Positions 9,280-18,158 of a stretch of 64,000 bases of DNA are shown here, one piece after another. The first letter of the stretch is position 1. Each line of letters opens with the position of its first letter. The translations under genes and the position numbers were made by a program. The notes under the pieces were generated by a model. That model saw nothing but the letters and a program-made list of their open reading frames with translations. It had not been told where the DNA came from and searched no databases. The DNA comes from Schaalia radingae (GTDB lineage Bacteria > Actinomycetota > Actinomycetes > Actinomycetales > Actinomycetaceae). The stretch lies in NCBI RefSeq assembly GCF_900106055.1, contig NZ_LT629792.1, positions 1,922,001 to 1,986,000 on the forward strand, in the 5' to 3' direction.

Positions 9280-9373
9280 AGTGCGCCAAGGCGCAAGGAA
9301 TAGAGTATCACCCTCGTTTTGGTTCGCCACATCGCGGCCGCATGCGACTTAGGTCGTCTCAGCTACCTTGCCG

Positions 9374-9475
9374 CGCTCAGCACTGGCTAGCGCACTACCG
9401 TCATCTGTATTGAGACGCTCGGAACTGACCAGCGGCACGCTAGGTACCGTGCGCCGCTCCGAACTGACTAGCGGC
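9374..9475. repeat. Three degenerate repeats of about 20 bp at the 3' end of the stress protein gene
   Basis: Copies begin at about 9374, 9416 and 9455, with the pattern CGCTCNGAACTGACNAGCGG. The second and third are close matches and the first is weak. Intervals are 42 and 39 bases. The third copy contains the stop codon of the universal stress protein gene. Confidence 0.5.
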
Positions 9476-10397
9476 GCTCCCAAGTGCCTTGCGGCGCGGG
9501 TGAGTCATCTGTGCGTTCAGAGGGGACGATCATGACCGGGCAGGTTGAATGGCCCAGAACCGTCTGAGAAGTCGATCCCAGCAAGACCCCTGCAAACCCA
9601 CCGCGCCCACGTGTTCCCACAACCACTAAGTCAACGGCTGTTGAGAACTCGATGAGAAGCGACGCGGGCGATCCGTCCAACGCGTGACGCGCCACATGGA
9701 TGTCACGGCCAGCCAGCGCAGAATCAATCGCCATGTTCAGTCCCTGACGCACGTCGGCCAGCAGCGCTTCGCGGTCAATTGACGTCGGCATCCACGCCAT
9801 CATCGAGTTGCCCTGCGCGATCGGTACCGCCGAAATTGCCGTCAGTTCAGCATCCCACGCTTCAGCTTCATCAATGGAGCGCTTCAAGGCGGCAGAGGCA
9901 ACCTCGGAGCCATCACTGCCGACCACGATTCGCTCCACAGGGGTGAACGACTTGCCGCTGGTATGGCGCGGCACGACAACCACAGGGCACTTCGCGTGAG
10001 CCGGCAAGGCGCTGGAAACTGTTCCCAGCAGTCGATCGGCAAACCCGCCACCGCCGCGCGACCCGACAACGATCATGTCCACTTCTTTGGACATGTCAAC
10101 CAGGACGCCTGCAGGATCCCCCGGCTCAATCGAACTGGAAACGTGGATGTCTCCCTGCTTCTTCGCATGTTCGACAGCTTCATCGACGACAGTTTGTGCC
10201 CCACGCTTGAGAGCTTCGTCGTCCAGCATGGCGTACCCGCCGTCGAGGGCGGCCGCAGAATACGAGGCAAGCGCATAGGTACAGATCACATGGACTCGCG
10301 CACCCGTTCGAACCGCGCGGTCACTCGCCCACTTCACAGCAGCCAGAGACTCAGTGGAACCATCCGTTCCGACGAGGATAACTTCCTTGGACCCCAT
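9468..10397 (-). CDS. Universal stress protein, tandem UspA domains
   Basis: Two UspA domains are fused in about 310 residues. The first ends GSRGGGGFADRLLGTVS with CPVVVV, and the second GTRGRGGFAGVLLGSTS with CPVMIV. Both carry the GxxG-x9-GS/T ATP-binding signature, so an ATP-binding Usp is expected. Such proteins respond to starvation, stationary phase or oxygen stress. The start is placed at ATG 10397 because AAGGAGG lies six bases before it; an upstream in-frame ATG would itself overlap that ribosome site. It is a single-gene unit, and its stop lies inside a small repeat. Confidence 0.93.
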   Translation of the reverse strand: MGSKEVILVGTDGSTESLAAVKWASDRAVRTGARVHVICTYALASYSAAALDGGYAMLDDEALKRGAQTVVDEAVEHAKKQGDIHVSSSIEPGDPAGVLVDMSKEVDMIVVGSRGGGGFADRLLGTVSSALPAHAKCPVVVVPRHTSGKSFTPVERIVVGSDGSEVASAALKRSIDEAEAWDAELTAISAVPIAQGNSMMAWMPTSIDREALLADVRQGLNMAIDSALAGRDIHVARHALDGSPASLLIEFSTAVDLVVVGTRGRGGFAGVLLGSTSQTVLGHSTCPVMIVPSERTDDSPAPQGTWERR

Positions 10398-10502
10398 ATT
10401 GTCCTCCTTCATGAAGTGTTACCACCATTGTGCCTTGAAGTTGGCCTTTGTGGGGCGAATAGAGATCGAAACGGCGTAAAACGATTCCTGCTCGCATGAA
10501 AA

Positions 10503-10532
10503 CGTGGGCCTCACCTTACGGTGAGACCCACG
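10503..10532 (-). terminator. Rho-independent terminator of the NlpC/P60 gene
   Basis: Thirteen base arms (CGTGGGTCTCACC on the minus strand) with one internal mismatch and a four base loop are followed by TTTTC on the minus strand. It lies 54 bases after the stop codon. Confidence 0.85.
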
Positions 10533-10585
10533 CGTGACAATCAGGTCAGAGCCCGCATCCAAGGAGCCCTGCCGCCTTGCTGAGG

Positions 10586-11374
10586 TCAGTGAGCGACGCG
10601 GATGAACTCGTAGCTTCCCCACAGACCCTGGACCTTGGTAACGGATCCAGGTGTGGTGGCTTCGATAACCATTCCGTTTCCGGCGTAGATGCCGACGTGG
10701 CCGTATGCGTGCCACACGAGGTCACCAGGCTGAGCTTCCGATGCAGGAACCGACACGCCGGCCGCTCCCTGCGCTCCGGAGGTGCGGGGAATGGAAATGC
10801 CCGCCAGGCCGTAGACGTACTGTGTGAAGCCCGAGCAGTCGAATCCAGCCGGTGAGGAACCACCGTAGACGTAGGGCACACCCAGCAGAGACATGGCGAT
10901 CGAAACGATATCGCCAGAAGCAGCGTTCACTGCGATCGGAGCCTGCTCACCGTCGGTAAGTTCCGCGCGCGCCTCATCGCGGTTGGCGGCCTCCATCCCG
11001 TCAGCTTCTTCAGTAGCTGGCGCTGCCTCTTCAGAGGCTGCTGCCGTGACTGCAGCTTCGTCACCGATCAGGTCAGATGCTTTCCAAGCGATGTTCGGAA
11101 CGCTCAGGGTCGGTGCTGCTTTTTCAGTGCCAGCAGTAATGCCTTTGACGTGAGTGGAAGGCGCGTCAGCACCTTCCGGGGTTGCCTGAGCGGTGCCGAC
11201 AACAGCAGCGGTCAAAGCAAGACCCGTCACGGAAACAAAAGCTGTCCCACGCACGGGCTGAAGGGTAACCGACGACACGGCATCAGTAATCGGTGTCAAG
11301 GGTGTCAAAGGGCGGCATGCCTTGCGATGCCGCAGAACGGTTTTCGTTCGTTTCACTTCTTTTAAAATCTCCAC
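10586..11374 (-). CDS. Secreted NlpC/P60 peptidoglycan hydrolase
   Basis: This 262-residue protein ends in an NlpC/P60 domain, a cysteine peptidase that cuts cell-wall stem peptides. Cys180 in GFDCSGF is the nucleophile and His226 in YGHVGIY the catalytic histidine. A hydrophobic segment at about 44-62 followed by AQA looks like a Sec signal after a long basic start. The middle (about 65-150) is Ala/Glu-rich and probably a flexible spacer. The start is uncertain: GTG at 11374 has no clear ribosome site, and GTG at 11356 has GGAG 12 bases upstream. The 5' leader is a ydaO-type riboswitch, as seen for other actinobacterial wall hydrolases, so c-di-AMP probably controls expression. Confidence 0.92.
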   Translation of the reverse strand: MEILKEVKRTKTVLRHRKACRPLTPLTPITDAVSSVTLQPVRGTAFVSVTGLALTAAVVGTAQATPEGADAPSTHVKGITAGTEKAAPTLSVPNIAWKASDLIGDEAAVTAAASEEAAPATEEADGMEAANRDEARAELTDGEQAPIAVNAASGDIVSIAMSLLGVPYVYGGSSPAGFDCSGFTQYVYGLAGISIPRTSGAQGAAGVSVPASEAQPGDLVWHAYGHVGIYAGNGMVIEATTPGSVTKVQGLWGSYEFIRVAH

Positions 11375-11377
11375 TTA

Positions 11378-11560
11378 TTCGCTTACGAGGTCAGCTGTCG
11401 GGTTCGGACTGGAGTGTCCGGTCCACTTTGGGACTTCACCCCAAGATCGCCAGGCGATCACGTCAGGTTTTGGGTCCCCCGCGCCAAACAGGTGCTTCCC
11501 ACGCTCACCATTGTTTGGCTTAAGCGGATGGTGTGTGGGTGGATGCGTCGCAACCAAGAG
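11378..11560 (-). ncRNA. ydaO-type cyclic di-AMP riboswitch
   Basis: The minus-strand leader contains the conserved blocks of this class in order: GCGGGGGACCCAA, then TTGGGGTGAAGTCC, a variable hairpin (GGACACTCCAGTCC), then GAACCCGACAGCTGACCTCG just before the gene. Downstream genes of this class in Actinobacteria are mostly cell-wall hydrolases, which fits. Boundaries are approximate. Identification is by recalled consensus, not by a covariance search. Confidence 0.8.
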
Positions 11561-11632
11561 ATACATTAGCGCGTCTACCCCTCAAATGTCACGCAATGAT
11601 AACGGTGATGTACGCAATTATTTGCAGCACCC

Positions 11633-12322
11633 CTACTTGCGTTCCATCGCAAAGAACAGATGCGGGACGAAAGCCACATCCAGCCGAAGGAAATGAGCGT
11701 CCTCACCCTCGTCGCTGAGCGCCCGAATCAGGACATCTCCCGTCTTCTCATCAGCCACGGCAACCGCCATGACCGTGGGAAACAGGCCGAGTTCTTCGAA
11801 GCGTGCCAGCACATCAACCTCTGCCTGGATGGGTTCACCAATGCGTGCAATGGGAGCTACAACACGTTCCGATTCTCTGAGCGCAACCTCCACGGACACT
11901 TCCGGACGGTCAATCTCAATACCCGGAAGAGGGTTGCCATACGGATCCGTCTGTGGGACACCTAACAGTTTGACCAGGCGCGCTTCGACCTGTTCGGACA
12001 TCACGTGTTCCCATCGGCATGCTTCCTCGTGGACGTCCGCCCATCCCAGACCGATGATGTCGAGGAGGAGGCGCTCAGCGAGACGATGCTTGCGCATCAC
12101 TTCCCGGGCCCGGTACCATCCGTCTCGCGTCAGTTCAAGGCGTCGATCCCCCAACACGTGCAGCAAACCATCGCGCTCCATGCGCGACACCGTCTGTGAA
12201 ACAGTAGGGCCGGAGTGACCGAGCCGGTCGACGATCCGGGCACGCAGAGGTGTGACCCCATCTTCTTCCAATTCAAAGATGGCCTTGAGGTACATCTCCG
12301 TCGTGTCGATGAGCTCTCCCAC
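11633..12322 (-). CDS. DtxR-family metal-dependent transcriptional repressor
   Basis: The product has 229 residues, the size of DtxR/IdeR. Residues 1-75 form the winged helix DNA-binding domain ([19 protein letters not shown] and [18 protein letters not shown]). The dimerisation and metal region includes [35 protein letters not shown] and the DPYGNPLPG motif, and a C-terminal SH3-like part follows. It binds iron or manganese and represses uptake or storage genes. The start is GTG 12322: GGAGG lies five bases upstream and the N-terminus then aligns exactly with DtxR. The longer frame upstream is not supported. It is divergent from serC. Iron versus manganese specificity cannot be decided by eye. 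Confidence 0.92.
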   Translation of the reverse strand: MGELIDTTEMYLKAIFELEEDGVTPLRARIVDRLGHSGPTVSQTVSRMERDGLLHVLGDRRLELTRDGWYRAREVMRKHRLAERLLLDIIGLGWADVHEEACRWEHVMSEQVEARLVKLLGVPQTDPYGNPLPGIEIDRPEVSVEVALRESERVVAPIARIGEPIQAEVDVLARFEELGLFPTVMAVAVADEKTGDVLIRALSDEGEDAHFLRLDVAFVPHLFFAMERK

Positions 12323-12584
12323 TGTGTCCTCCATCCCCATTTCGTGACGTGGTATTAGCCACAACGTTAATGACTTTAGTGTCGAACAGTGAAAAACGCT
12401 GCAGATAGCTGCAGAACGCCGAAAAGTCAAGGTGCCTGCCGGCCGCTGTAAACGCTCGTATTCGGAAGGCGGACGTTGCCTTATTCGCGGCGGTGCGCAT
12501 GCAGCGCAGATGCTTCGACGGCACGAGTGTCCACCCCGCCAAGGCTGGCACTCTCGAGCCTGAAAAGGGACTACCTTGGGGGCT

Positions 12585-13742
12585 ATGACAGATCAGTTGG
12601 ACGCTCAGTGCCCTCGCATTCCTGACACGCTCTTGCCTCACGATGGCCGGTTCGGTTGCGGCCCGTCGAAGATTCGCACCCAGCAGCTCGACGCGTTGAT
12701 GCGTCCACTCATCATGGGAACGTCTCACCGTCAGCAGCCTGTCCGCTCCATAGTGGCATCGATCCGCAGTGGGCTACGCGATCTGTTCTCCCTGCCCGAA
12801 GGGTGGGAGGTCGCCCTCGGCAATGGTGGATCCACAACATTTTGGGCCGTCGCTACAACCTCACTGATTCGCAGGCGCAGCGCCCACGCCGTTTTCGGCG
12901 AGTTTGGCTCAAAGCTTGCTGACGAGGCCGCCCGCGCGCCCCACCTTGCCGCACCCCTGATTGTGAAAAGTGAGCCTGGCACGGTGGCCACACTCATTGA
13001 CGAGGGTGCCGTCGTCCATGATTCAGGGGAACCGATCGACGTTGCGGCATACCCGCATCACGAGACTTCCACTGGTGCTCTCAGCCCGCTGTATCGGGTC
13101 AACGTTGATGACTGTCTGACCGTTGTGGACGCCACGTCGATCGCCGGTGGTGTACGCGTCGATCTGAACAATGTGGACGTCTACTATTTCAGCCCTCAGA
13201 AGTGTTTTGGCTCCGACGGAGGCCTGTGGGTCGCGCTGCTCTCCCCTGCGGCTCAGGAGCGCGCCGAAAGGTTGCACGGCGATGATGCACGCTGGATGCC
13301 GCAGATCCTGGATCTGTCAATCGCATGCAGGAATTCGAGCAAGGATCAGACGCTGAATACTCCTGCCATCGCCACGCTCATCATGCTGGATCAGCAGATT
13401 CAGTGGATGCTGGCCGGTGGCGGCCTGCAGGTGATGGAAGCTCGCTGCCTCGAATCTTCGGACGTGCTGTACCAGTGGGCGGATGCGCACTCGCACCTGA
13501 CGCCGTTCGTCTCCAATGCTCAGTGGCGCTCCCCCGTTGTTGTCACGGTGGACTGTGACGACACCGTCGATGCGGCGCGCGTATGCCGGATTCTGCGTGC
13601 CAACGGGGTTGTTGATGTCGAACCGTACCGTAAGCTCGGGCGCAATCAGCTGCGCATCGGTACATTCCCCTCGGTGGAAAGCCGGGACGTTCGCGCACTC
13701 ACACAGTGCGTGGACTGGGTGATCGACAATACCCTCGCCTAG
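12585..13742 (+). CDS. serC: Phosphoserine aminotransferase
   Basis: This 385-residue PLP enzyme converts 3-phosphohydroxypyruvate and glutamate to phosphoserine in serine synthesis. It matches the mycobacterial-type SerC: start [19 protein letters not shown], Gly-rich NGGSTTFW turn, [10 protein letters not shown] with the cofactor Asp, and the PLP lysine in [13 protein letters not shown]. The C-terminus has the usual GTFPSVE segment. The ATG at 12585 is preceded by GGGGG. It may also serve pyridoxal phosphate synthesis. It is convergent with the MFS gene 16 bases downstream. Confidence 0.95.
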   Translation: MTDQLDAQCPRIPDTLLPHDGRFGCGPSKIRTQQLDALMRPLIMGTSHRQQPVRSIVASIRSGLRDLFSLPEGWEVALGNGGSTTFWAVATTSLIRRRSAHAVFGEFGSKLADEAARAPHLAAPLIVKSEPGTVATLIDEGAVVHDSGEPIDVAAYPHHETSTGALSPLYRVNVDDCLTVVDATSIAGGVRVDLNNVDVYYFSPQKCFGSDGGLWVALLSPAAQERAERLHGDDARWMPQILDLSIACRNSSKDQTLNTPAIATLIMLDQQIQWMLAGGGLQVMEARCLESSDVLYQWADAHSHLTPFVSNAQWRSPVVVTVDCDDTVDAARVCRILRANGVVDVEPYRKLGRNQLRIGTFPSVESRDVRALTQCVDWVIDNTLA

Positions 13743-13758
13743 CGCCTGAACCAGGTCG

Positions 13759-15075
13759 CTATCCACCTTCGGATGCGCGTCGGGTGGCCTCGGCCGCATC
13801 CTGAACGGCCCTGGCGCGTTCAACAGGGCCGACCGCTTCGAGCGGGTGGAATGACCAGTGCAGTCGGACGCGGATTTCCCAGTGGATAATCGCCCACACG
13901 CCGGCTGCAATAGCGATCAGGAGGGAGAAGATTCCTCCGATCAGGATTGACCAGCGGGCACCGAACTGCTGACCTATCCAGCCGATCAGCGGGGCTCCCA
14001 GCGGAGTGGATCCCATGAAGATCATCGAGTACAGTGCCATGACCCGTCCGCGCATCTCCTCAGCAGTGGAGATCTGGATGGCGGCATTGGCCGCGGTAAT
14101 CATGGTGAGCATCGCCAGGCCAGTCGGAATCGAAATGAGAGCGAACGACCAGTAGTTGGGTGCAAGTCCCAGAATGATTTCAACCAGTCCGAATGCTGCT
14201 GCAGCCAGAACAATCAGGCGAAGGCGCGGTACGCGTCGACGTGCTGCGATAAGGGCGCCGGTCAGCGCTCCGATCGCCATGAAGGAACCAAGAATTCCGT
14301 AGTCGCCGGCCTGACGGTGGTAGACCTCTGTGGCCATCATGGCGGAGGTCATCTGGAAGTTCATGCCAAGGGCTGACACCACGGACACGACGATGAGGAT
14401 CAGGATGATGTCGGGGCGCGAGCGCACGTAGGCGAGACCTTCGCGGATCTGACCCTTCTCGCGCTTGACGTGACGCTGAGCGTTCAACTCATCTGTGCGC
14501 ATCAGTGCCAGCGCAATCACAGGCGCCGCAAACAACGCACCGTTGATGATGAAGACCCAGCCCGGACCCACCCAATCAATGACCAGGCCAGATAGTGCCG
14601 GTCCGATGAGGCGGGCCGAGTTGAAAGCAGTTGAATTCAGTCCCACTGCGTTCGGCAGTGATTCAGCGGGAACAAGTTCGGACACGAATGCCTGGCGGGC
14701 AGGTGAATCGAGGGTCGATCCGATTCCACCGATCAGGGCCAGCACGTAGACGTGCCACAGTTGGGCGGTGCCCGTCAGCACGAGGGCACCCAGGATCAGC
14801 CCGAGAGCCGCAGTCAAGACCTGCATGGCCTGAATGAGGTGTCTGCGGTTGAGGCGGTCTGCCAGGACACCGGCCCATGGTGACAGCACCAGCAGTGGTA
14901 TGAACTGCAGTGCTGTCACCACGCCGACCTGGAACCCTTCGTTATCCGTCAGGACGGTGAGAACCAGCCAGTCCTGAGCCACACGCTGCATCCACGTACC
15001 GGTCGAGGCAATGATGTTGCCGATGAACCAGTAGCGGAAGTTGGTATAGCGCAGCGAGTGGAAGGTCCGGGACAC
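13759..15075 (-). CDS. MFS transporter, EntS-like exporter family
   Basis: The 438-residue membrane protein has about twelve hydrophobic segments. It starts FHSLRYTNFRYWFIGN and contains TGTWMQRVAQDWLVL, the typical beginning of the EntS/tetracycline-type MFS group. The loop signature GVLADRLNRRHLIQ is the MFS motif A. An arginine-rich cytoplasmic C-terminus follows the last segment. Members export siderophores or drugs; the substrate here is unknown. The start is a GTG with AAGGAG 11 bases upstream. It lies downstream of the purine permease in the same orientation, with a gap of about 30 bases. Confidence 0.9.
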   Translation of the reverse strand: MSRTFHSLRYTNFRYWFIGNIIASTGTWMQRVAQDWLVLTVLTDNEGFQVGVVTALQFIPLLVLSPWAGVLADRLNRRHLIQAMQVLTAALGLILGALVLTGTAQLWHVYVLALIGGIGSTLDSPARQAFVSELVPAESLPNAVGLNSTAFNSARLIGPALSGLVIDWVGPGWVFIINGALFAAPVIALALMRTDELNAQRHVKREKGQIREGLAYVRSRPDIILILIVVSVVSALGMNFQMTSAMMATEVYHRQAGDYGILGSFMAIGALTGALIAARRRVPRLRLIVLAAAAFGLVEIILGLAPNYWSFALISIPTGLAMLTMITAANAAIQISTAEEMRGRVMALYSMIFMGSTPLGAPLIGWIGQQFGARWSILIGGIFSLLIAIAAGVWAIIHWEIRVRLHWSFHPLEAVGPVERARAVQDAAEATRRASEGG

Positions 15076-15105
15076 CTGACGAACTACTCCTTAAAGGTTG
15101 AGCGT

Positions 15106-16614
15106 TCAGCCAAGCAGTGCGCGCTGAATCGGGCCCAACGCGAAGTAGGCCACGAACAGAATCGACACGACCCACATGAGCGGGTGAATCCTGCGTGCTT
15201 TGCCGATCGCTATTTGAATGGCTGTGTAAGCGATGAATCCAACGCCGATACCTACCGAAATCGAGTAGGCGAACGGCATGAAGGCAATCGTCAAGAATGC
15301 CGGAATCGCTATTTCGGGCTTGTGCCACTCCATGTCGGTAACCTGCACCATCATGAGGAACCCGACGAAGACCAGAGCCGTTGAGGCAGCCTCAGTCGGC
15401 ACCAGGTTGACGATCGGTGCAAGGAAGGTCGAGACAAGGAACAGACATCCCGTCACTACCGATGCTAGACCAGTTCGTGCGCCTTCGCCCACGCCGGCCG
15501 CTGATTCGATGAAGGACGTGTTCGAGGAGACGCCACCCATACCGCCAGCCATTGCTGAAACGGAGTCGATGAGCAGAATCTGCTTGGATCGCGGCGGGTT
15601 GCCCTTTTCGTCCAGCAGGTCACCCTCGGCGCCCACGGCCACCATCGTTCCCATCGTGTCGAAGAAGTCAGCCAGCATCAGCGAGAAGACCAGCAGAATC
15701 ACTGCGAGGGGTCCCAGCTTGCCGAATGCGCCGAACATGTCGACCTGGAAGAGGGAGGAGAACTGAGGAAAAGCCACCGGTGCGCCATCGATTTCAGGAA
15801 CTGACTGTCCCCAGCCGGTCGGGTTTTCGTCGGACTTCTGCCCGATCTTCACGAACGCCTGGATGATGATGGCCAGAACGGTCGATGAGAGGATGCCGAT
15901 CAGGATGGCGCCACGCACCTTGCGCACGTACAGGATGATCGTCAGGAACAGGCCAAAGACGAAGATCACTGCGGGCCACCCGTCGAGGGAGCCGTCAACA
16001 CCGAGCTGGACGGGTGTTCCGCCCGGACGGATGATGCCGGCGTTCAGCAGACCGACAAAAGCGATGAACAGACCGATGCCCACAGAAATAGCGGTCTTCA
16101 ACTGGCGAGGAACCGCCTTGAAGACCGCTTCCCTGAAGCCTGTCAGCACCAGGATCGTGATGAGGATACCTTCCCACACGATCAGGCCCATTGCTTCCTG
16201 GAAGGTCAGACCTGATGCGCCGACCAGGGTGAATGCCACCATAGCGTTCAACCCCATGCCTGCTGCCAGGCCTAACGGGTAGTTGGCGACGACACCCATC
16301 AGGACGGTCATGATGCCTGCGACAAGCGCGGTGCCGGCGGCGACTGCCTGGGTCGAGATGTTCTCAGGAAGAGCTGACGACAAGATGATCGGGTTAATCA
16401 CCAGGATGTAGGCCATCGAGAAGAAGGTGACGAAGCCGCCGCGGATTTCCCGGCCCACCGTGGAACCACGTTCAGTGATGTGGAAGAAACGATCGAGACC
16501 GTTTTGTGCAACACCGCTGCTTGCAGAACGCTGTGACTGAGCTGCGGCGTTTTTCTGATTCTTTACACTGTGATTGCGCGCATTGTTGCGCTGCTTGGAA
16601 TTTTTGGAGCTCAC
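15106..16614 (-). CDS. NCS2 family purine permease (AzgA/PbuG type)
   Basis: This cytoplasmic membrane protein of about 500 residues imports hypoxanthine, guanine or adenine with protons. Family signatures are LDRFFHITERGSTVGREIRG, FFSMAYILVINP, GLAAGMGLNAMVAFT and the helix with GGMGGVSSNTSFIESAAGV. About 12-14 hydrophobic segments are visible. The N-terminus before the first signature is a polar Asn/Gln/Lys-rich stretch of about 40 residues, longer than usual. The start is uncertain: GTG at 16614 or TTG at 16650, neither with a good ribosome site. No purine riboswitch was recognised upstream. Confidence 0.9.
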   Translation of the reverse strand: MSSKNSKQRNNARNHSVKNQKNAAAQSQRSASSGVAQNGLDRFFHITERGSTVGREIRGGFVTFFSMAYILVINPIILSSALPENISTQAVAAGTALVAGIMTVLMGVVANYPLGLAAGMGLNAMVAFTLVGASGLTFQEAMGLIVWEGILITILVLTGFREAVFKAVPRQLKTAISVGIGLFIAFVGLLNAGIIRPGGTPVQLGVDGSLDGWPAVIFVFGLFLTIILYVRKVRGAILIGILSSTVLAIIIQAFVKIGQKSDENPTGWGQSVPEIDGAPVAFPQFSSLFQVDMFGAFGKLGPLAVILLVFSLMLADFFDTMGTMVAVGAEGDLLDEKGNPPRSKQILLIDSVSAMAGGMGGVSSNTSFIESAAGVGEGARTGLASVVTGCLFLVSTFLAPIVNLVPTEAASTALVFVGFLMMVQVTDMEWHKPEIAIPAFLTIAFMPFAYSISVGIGVGFIAYTAIQIAIGKARRIHPLMWVVSILFVAYFALGPIQRALLG

Positions 16615-16704
16615 CTGAAAATGGTGCCCCGCTCGACATGACTTTTTCAAGCTGGGTAGTGCTGAAAGAGACCGATATAACGCCGCGCCACCTCGTCAGG
16701 CACC

Positions 16705-17517
16705 TTAAGGCCTCGTCACGGGCACAAATTGACGAGGGAGACCTGCCTGGTTCGCCTGCCCCAGCTCGACCGTTTCCACTCCAAAATCGTTGACGTGAGA
16801 TGGGCGCACAGGCCACTGAGTTTTCCGATTCGGTGTATCGGTTTCCGAGTGTGCACCACACGCATGGTCGAGGCTGACAACCTTTCCATCGTCCTGAGCC
16901 CACTCATTGGCACACACACCAAATACTGTGCGGAACTCCCCTGGCAGCTTCACCAGGAATCCGCAGGTCGAACACGGATTTTTCGCCAGGCGGCCTCGTG
17001 CCGGACCCTGCTGAGAGTGGTACCAGCGTTCACTGGCACTGCGACGGCCCTCGGTTGAAAGGACGCGCGCACGGCCCAGGCCAAGTTCACGCGTCGTCGG
17101 CAGGTCTGGATTCTCCCCGGCGTCCTCGTAGGACTGATCGAGGCGCTCATCATCTGCGCGATACGGCAGGACATCTGAGCGTGAAAGGTCGTCGGGAGTC
17201 AGACGCTCAGCCCATGGCACCCACGGCGGTGCAAGCAGCGAATCGTCACCGGGGATAAGGTCGACTTCGCAGATCGTTGCTTTGCGTCCACGCGGAACGC
17301 GGGCAACTGTCACTGCCCATGTCCACCCGCGATAACCGGGATCGAGGTTGTCGAACAGATGGGTGAGCAAGCGGTCACCGTCGACGCGGATGCCGACGTG
17401 TTCACCAACTGTGCCGGGGCGTGCGACGTCTTCAGCGGCTTGGCGCGCAATCTCAACCGCGCCTTCCAGCACGACGTCTTTCTTGCGACTCCTGGGTCGC
17501 GTTGTCTTTTCAGGCAT
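16705..17517 (-). CDS. DUF3027 domain protein
   Basis: The 270-residue soluble protein matches the actinobacterial DUF3027 family, of unknown function. Visible blocks are AVEIARQAAEDVARPGTVGEHVG, HLFDNLDPGYRGWTWAVTVAR, LLAPPWVPWAERL and CSTCGFLVKLPGEFRTVFGVCANEWAQDDGKVVS. The last carries cysteine pairs (CSTC, later VCANEW and HACGAH) that could bind a metal. Its start overlaps the end of the cold-shock gene by eight bases, a pairing conserved in many Actinobacteria, so a role linked to RNA or cold-shock response is an inference. Confidence 0.9.
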   Translation of the reverse strand: MPEKTTRPRSRKKDVVLEGAVEIARQAAEDVARPGTVGEHVGIRVDGDRLLTHLFDNLDPGYRGWTWAVTVARVPRGRKATICEVDLIPGDDSLLAPPWVPWAERLTPDDLSRSDVLPYRADDERLDQSYEDAGENPDLPTTRELGLGRARVLSTEGRRSASERWYHSQQGPARGRLAKNPCSTCGFLVKLPGEFRTVFGVCANEWAQDDGKVVSLDHACGAHSETDTPNRKTQWPVRPSHVNDFGVETVELGQANQAGLPRQFVPVTRP

Positions 17518-17887
17518 CGAAATCCTCTGCGACAGCTTGCAGCATTTTGGCTACCTGTCGCGCATTTTCTGGGTAGTGGCCACGTCGAAGTGAGTTCGAC
17601 GCGTCATCGAGCAGTTTGATGAGGTCCTCAACAACGGGAACCATGGCTTGGGGACGGCGACGGTGCGCTTTTGCGATGGAGTGAGCTTCCTTAATGACGC
17701 GCACGGAAAGAGCTTGGGGCCCTTTACGTCCGTCAGCAACCGAGTACTCAACGCGGGTTCCTGATTTGAGCGTAGGTGTCTCGGGTGGCAGTGCAGAGGC
17801 ATGGAGGAAAACCTCAACTCCATCGTCTCCACCAATGAAGCCGAAGCCACGGTCAGCATCGAAGAACTTCACTTTGCCGGTCGGCAC
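17510..17887 (-). CDS. Cold-shock domain protein with C-terminal extension
   Basis: Residues 1-66 form a cold-shock domain with both RNA-binding motifs (GKVKFFDADRGFGFIGGD and VFLHASALP), which binds single-stranded nucleic acid and acts as an RNA chaperone. Residues 67-125 are an alpha-helical extension (RPQAMVPVVEDLIKLLDDASNSLRRGHYP) typical of the actinobacterial form that sits before DUF3027. Total length 125, about twice a plain CspA. An AAAGGAGCGCG ribosome site precedes the ATG. The leader (17888-17970) can form a GCGCGCC/GGCGCGC hairpin at 17950-17968 that might act in cold regulation. Confidence 0.93.
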   Translation of the reverse strand: MPTGKVKFFDADRGFGFIGGDDGVEVFLHASALPPETPTLKSGTRVEYSVADGRKGPQALSVRVIKEAHSIAKAHRRRPQAMVPVVEDLIKLLDDASNSLRRGHYPENARQVAKMLQAVAEDFDA

Positions 17888-18158
17888 GATCGCGCTCCTT
17901 TTAAAGTAGAGTCCCTCAGGGCAGCTGTGCCGCCCTTCGGGGTCGGTGTGCGCGCCGCGGTGGCGCGCATGTGTCCTGTCTATGATAAGCCGGGAAGCTG
18001 TCCCGGGCGATTCTCCAGGCTGTTTTTCGCCAGCCGCGCAGCGAGGCGACCGACGGACACCCTCATAAATCTATCGAAGAAACGTCGAAAACAGTAGGCT
18101 ATCAAGAGAAAGAATTATGCCGACATTCTGATGAAGCGGCAACCCGTGAGGAGCAGCG

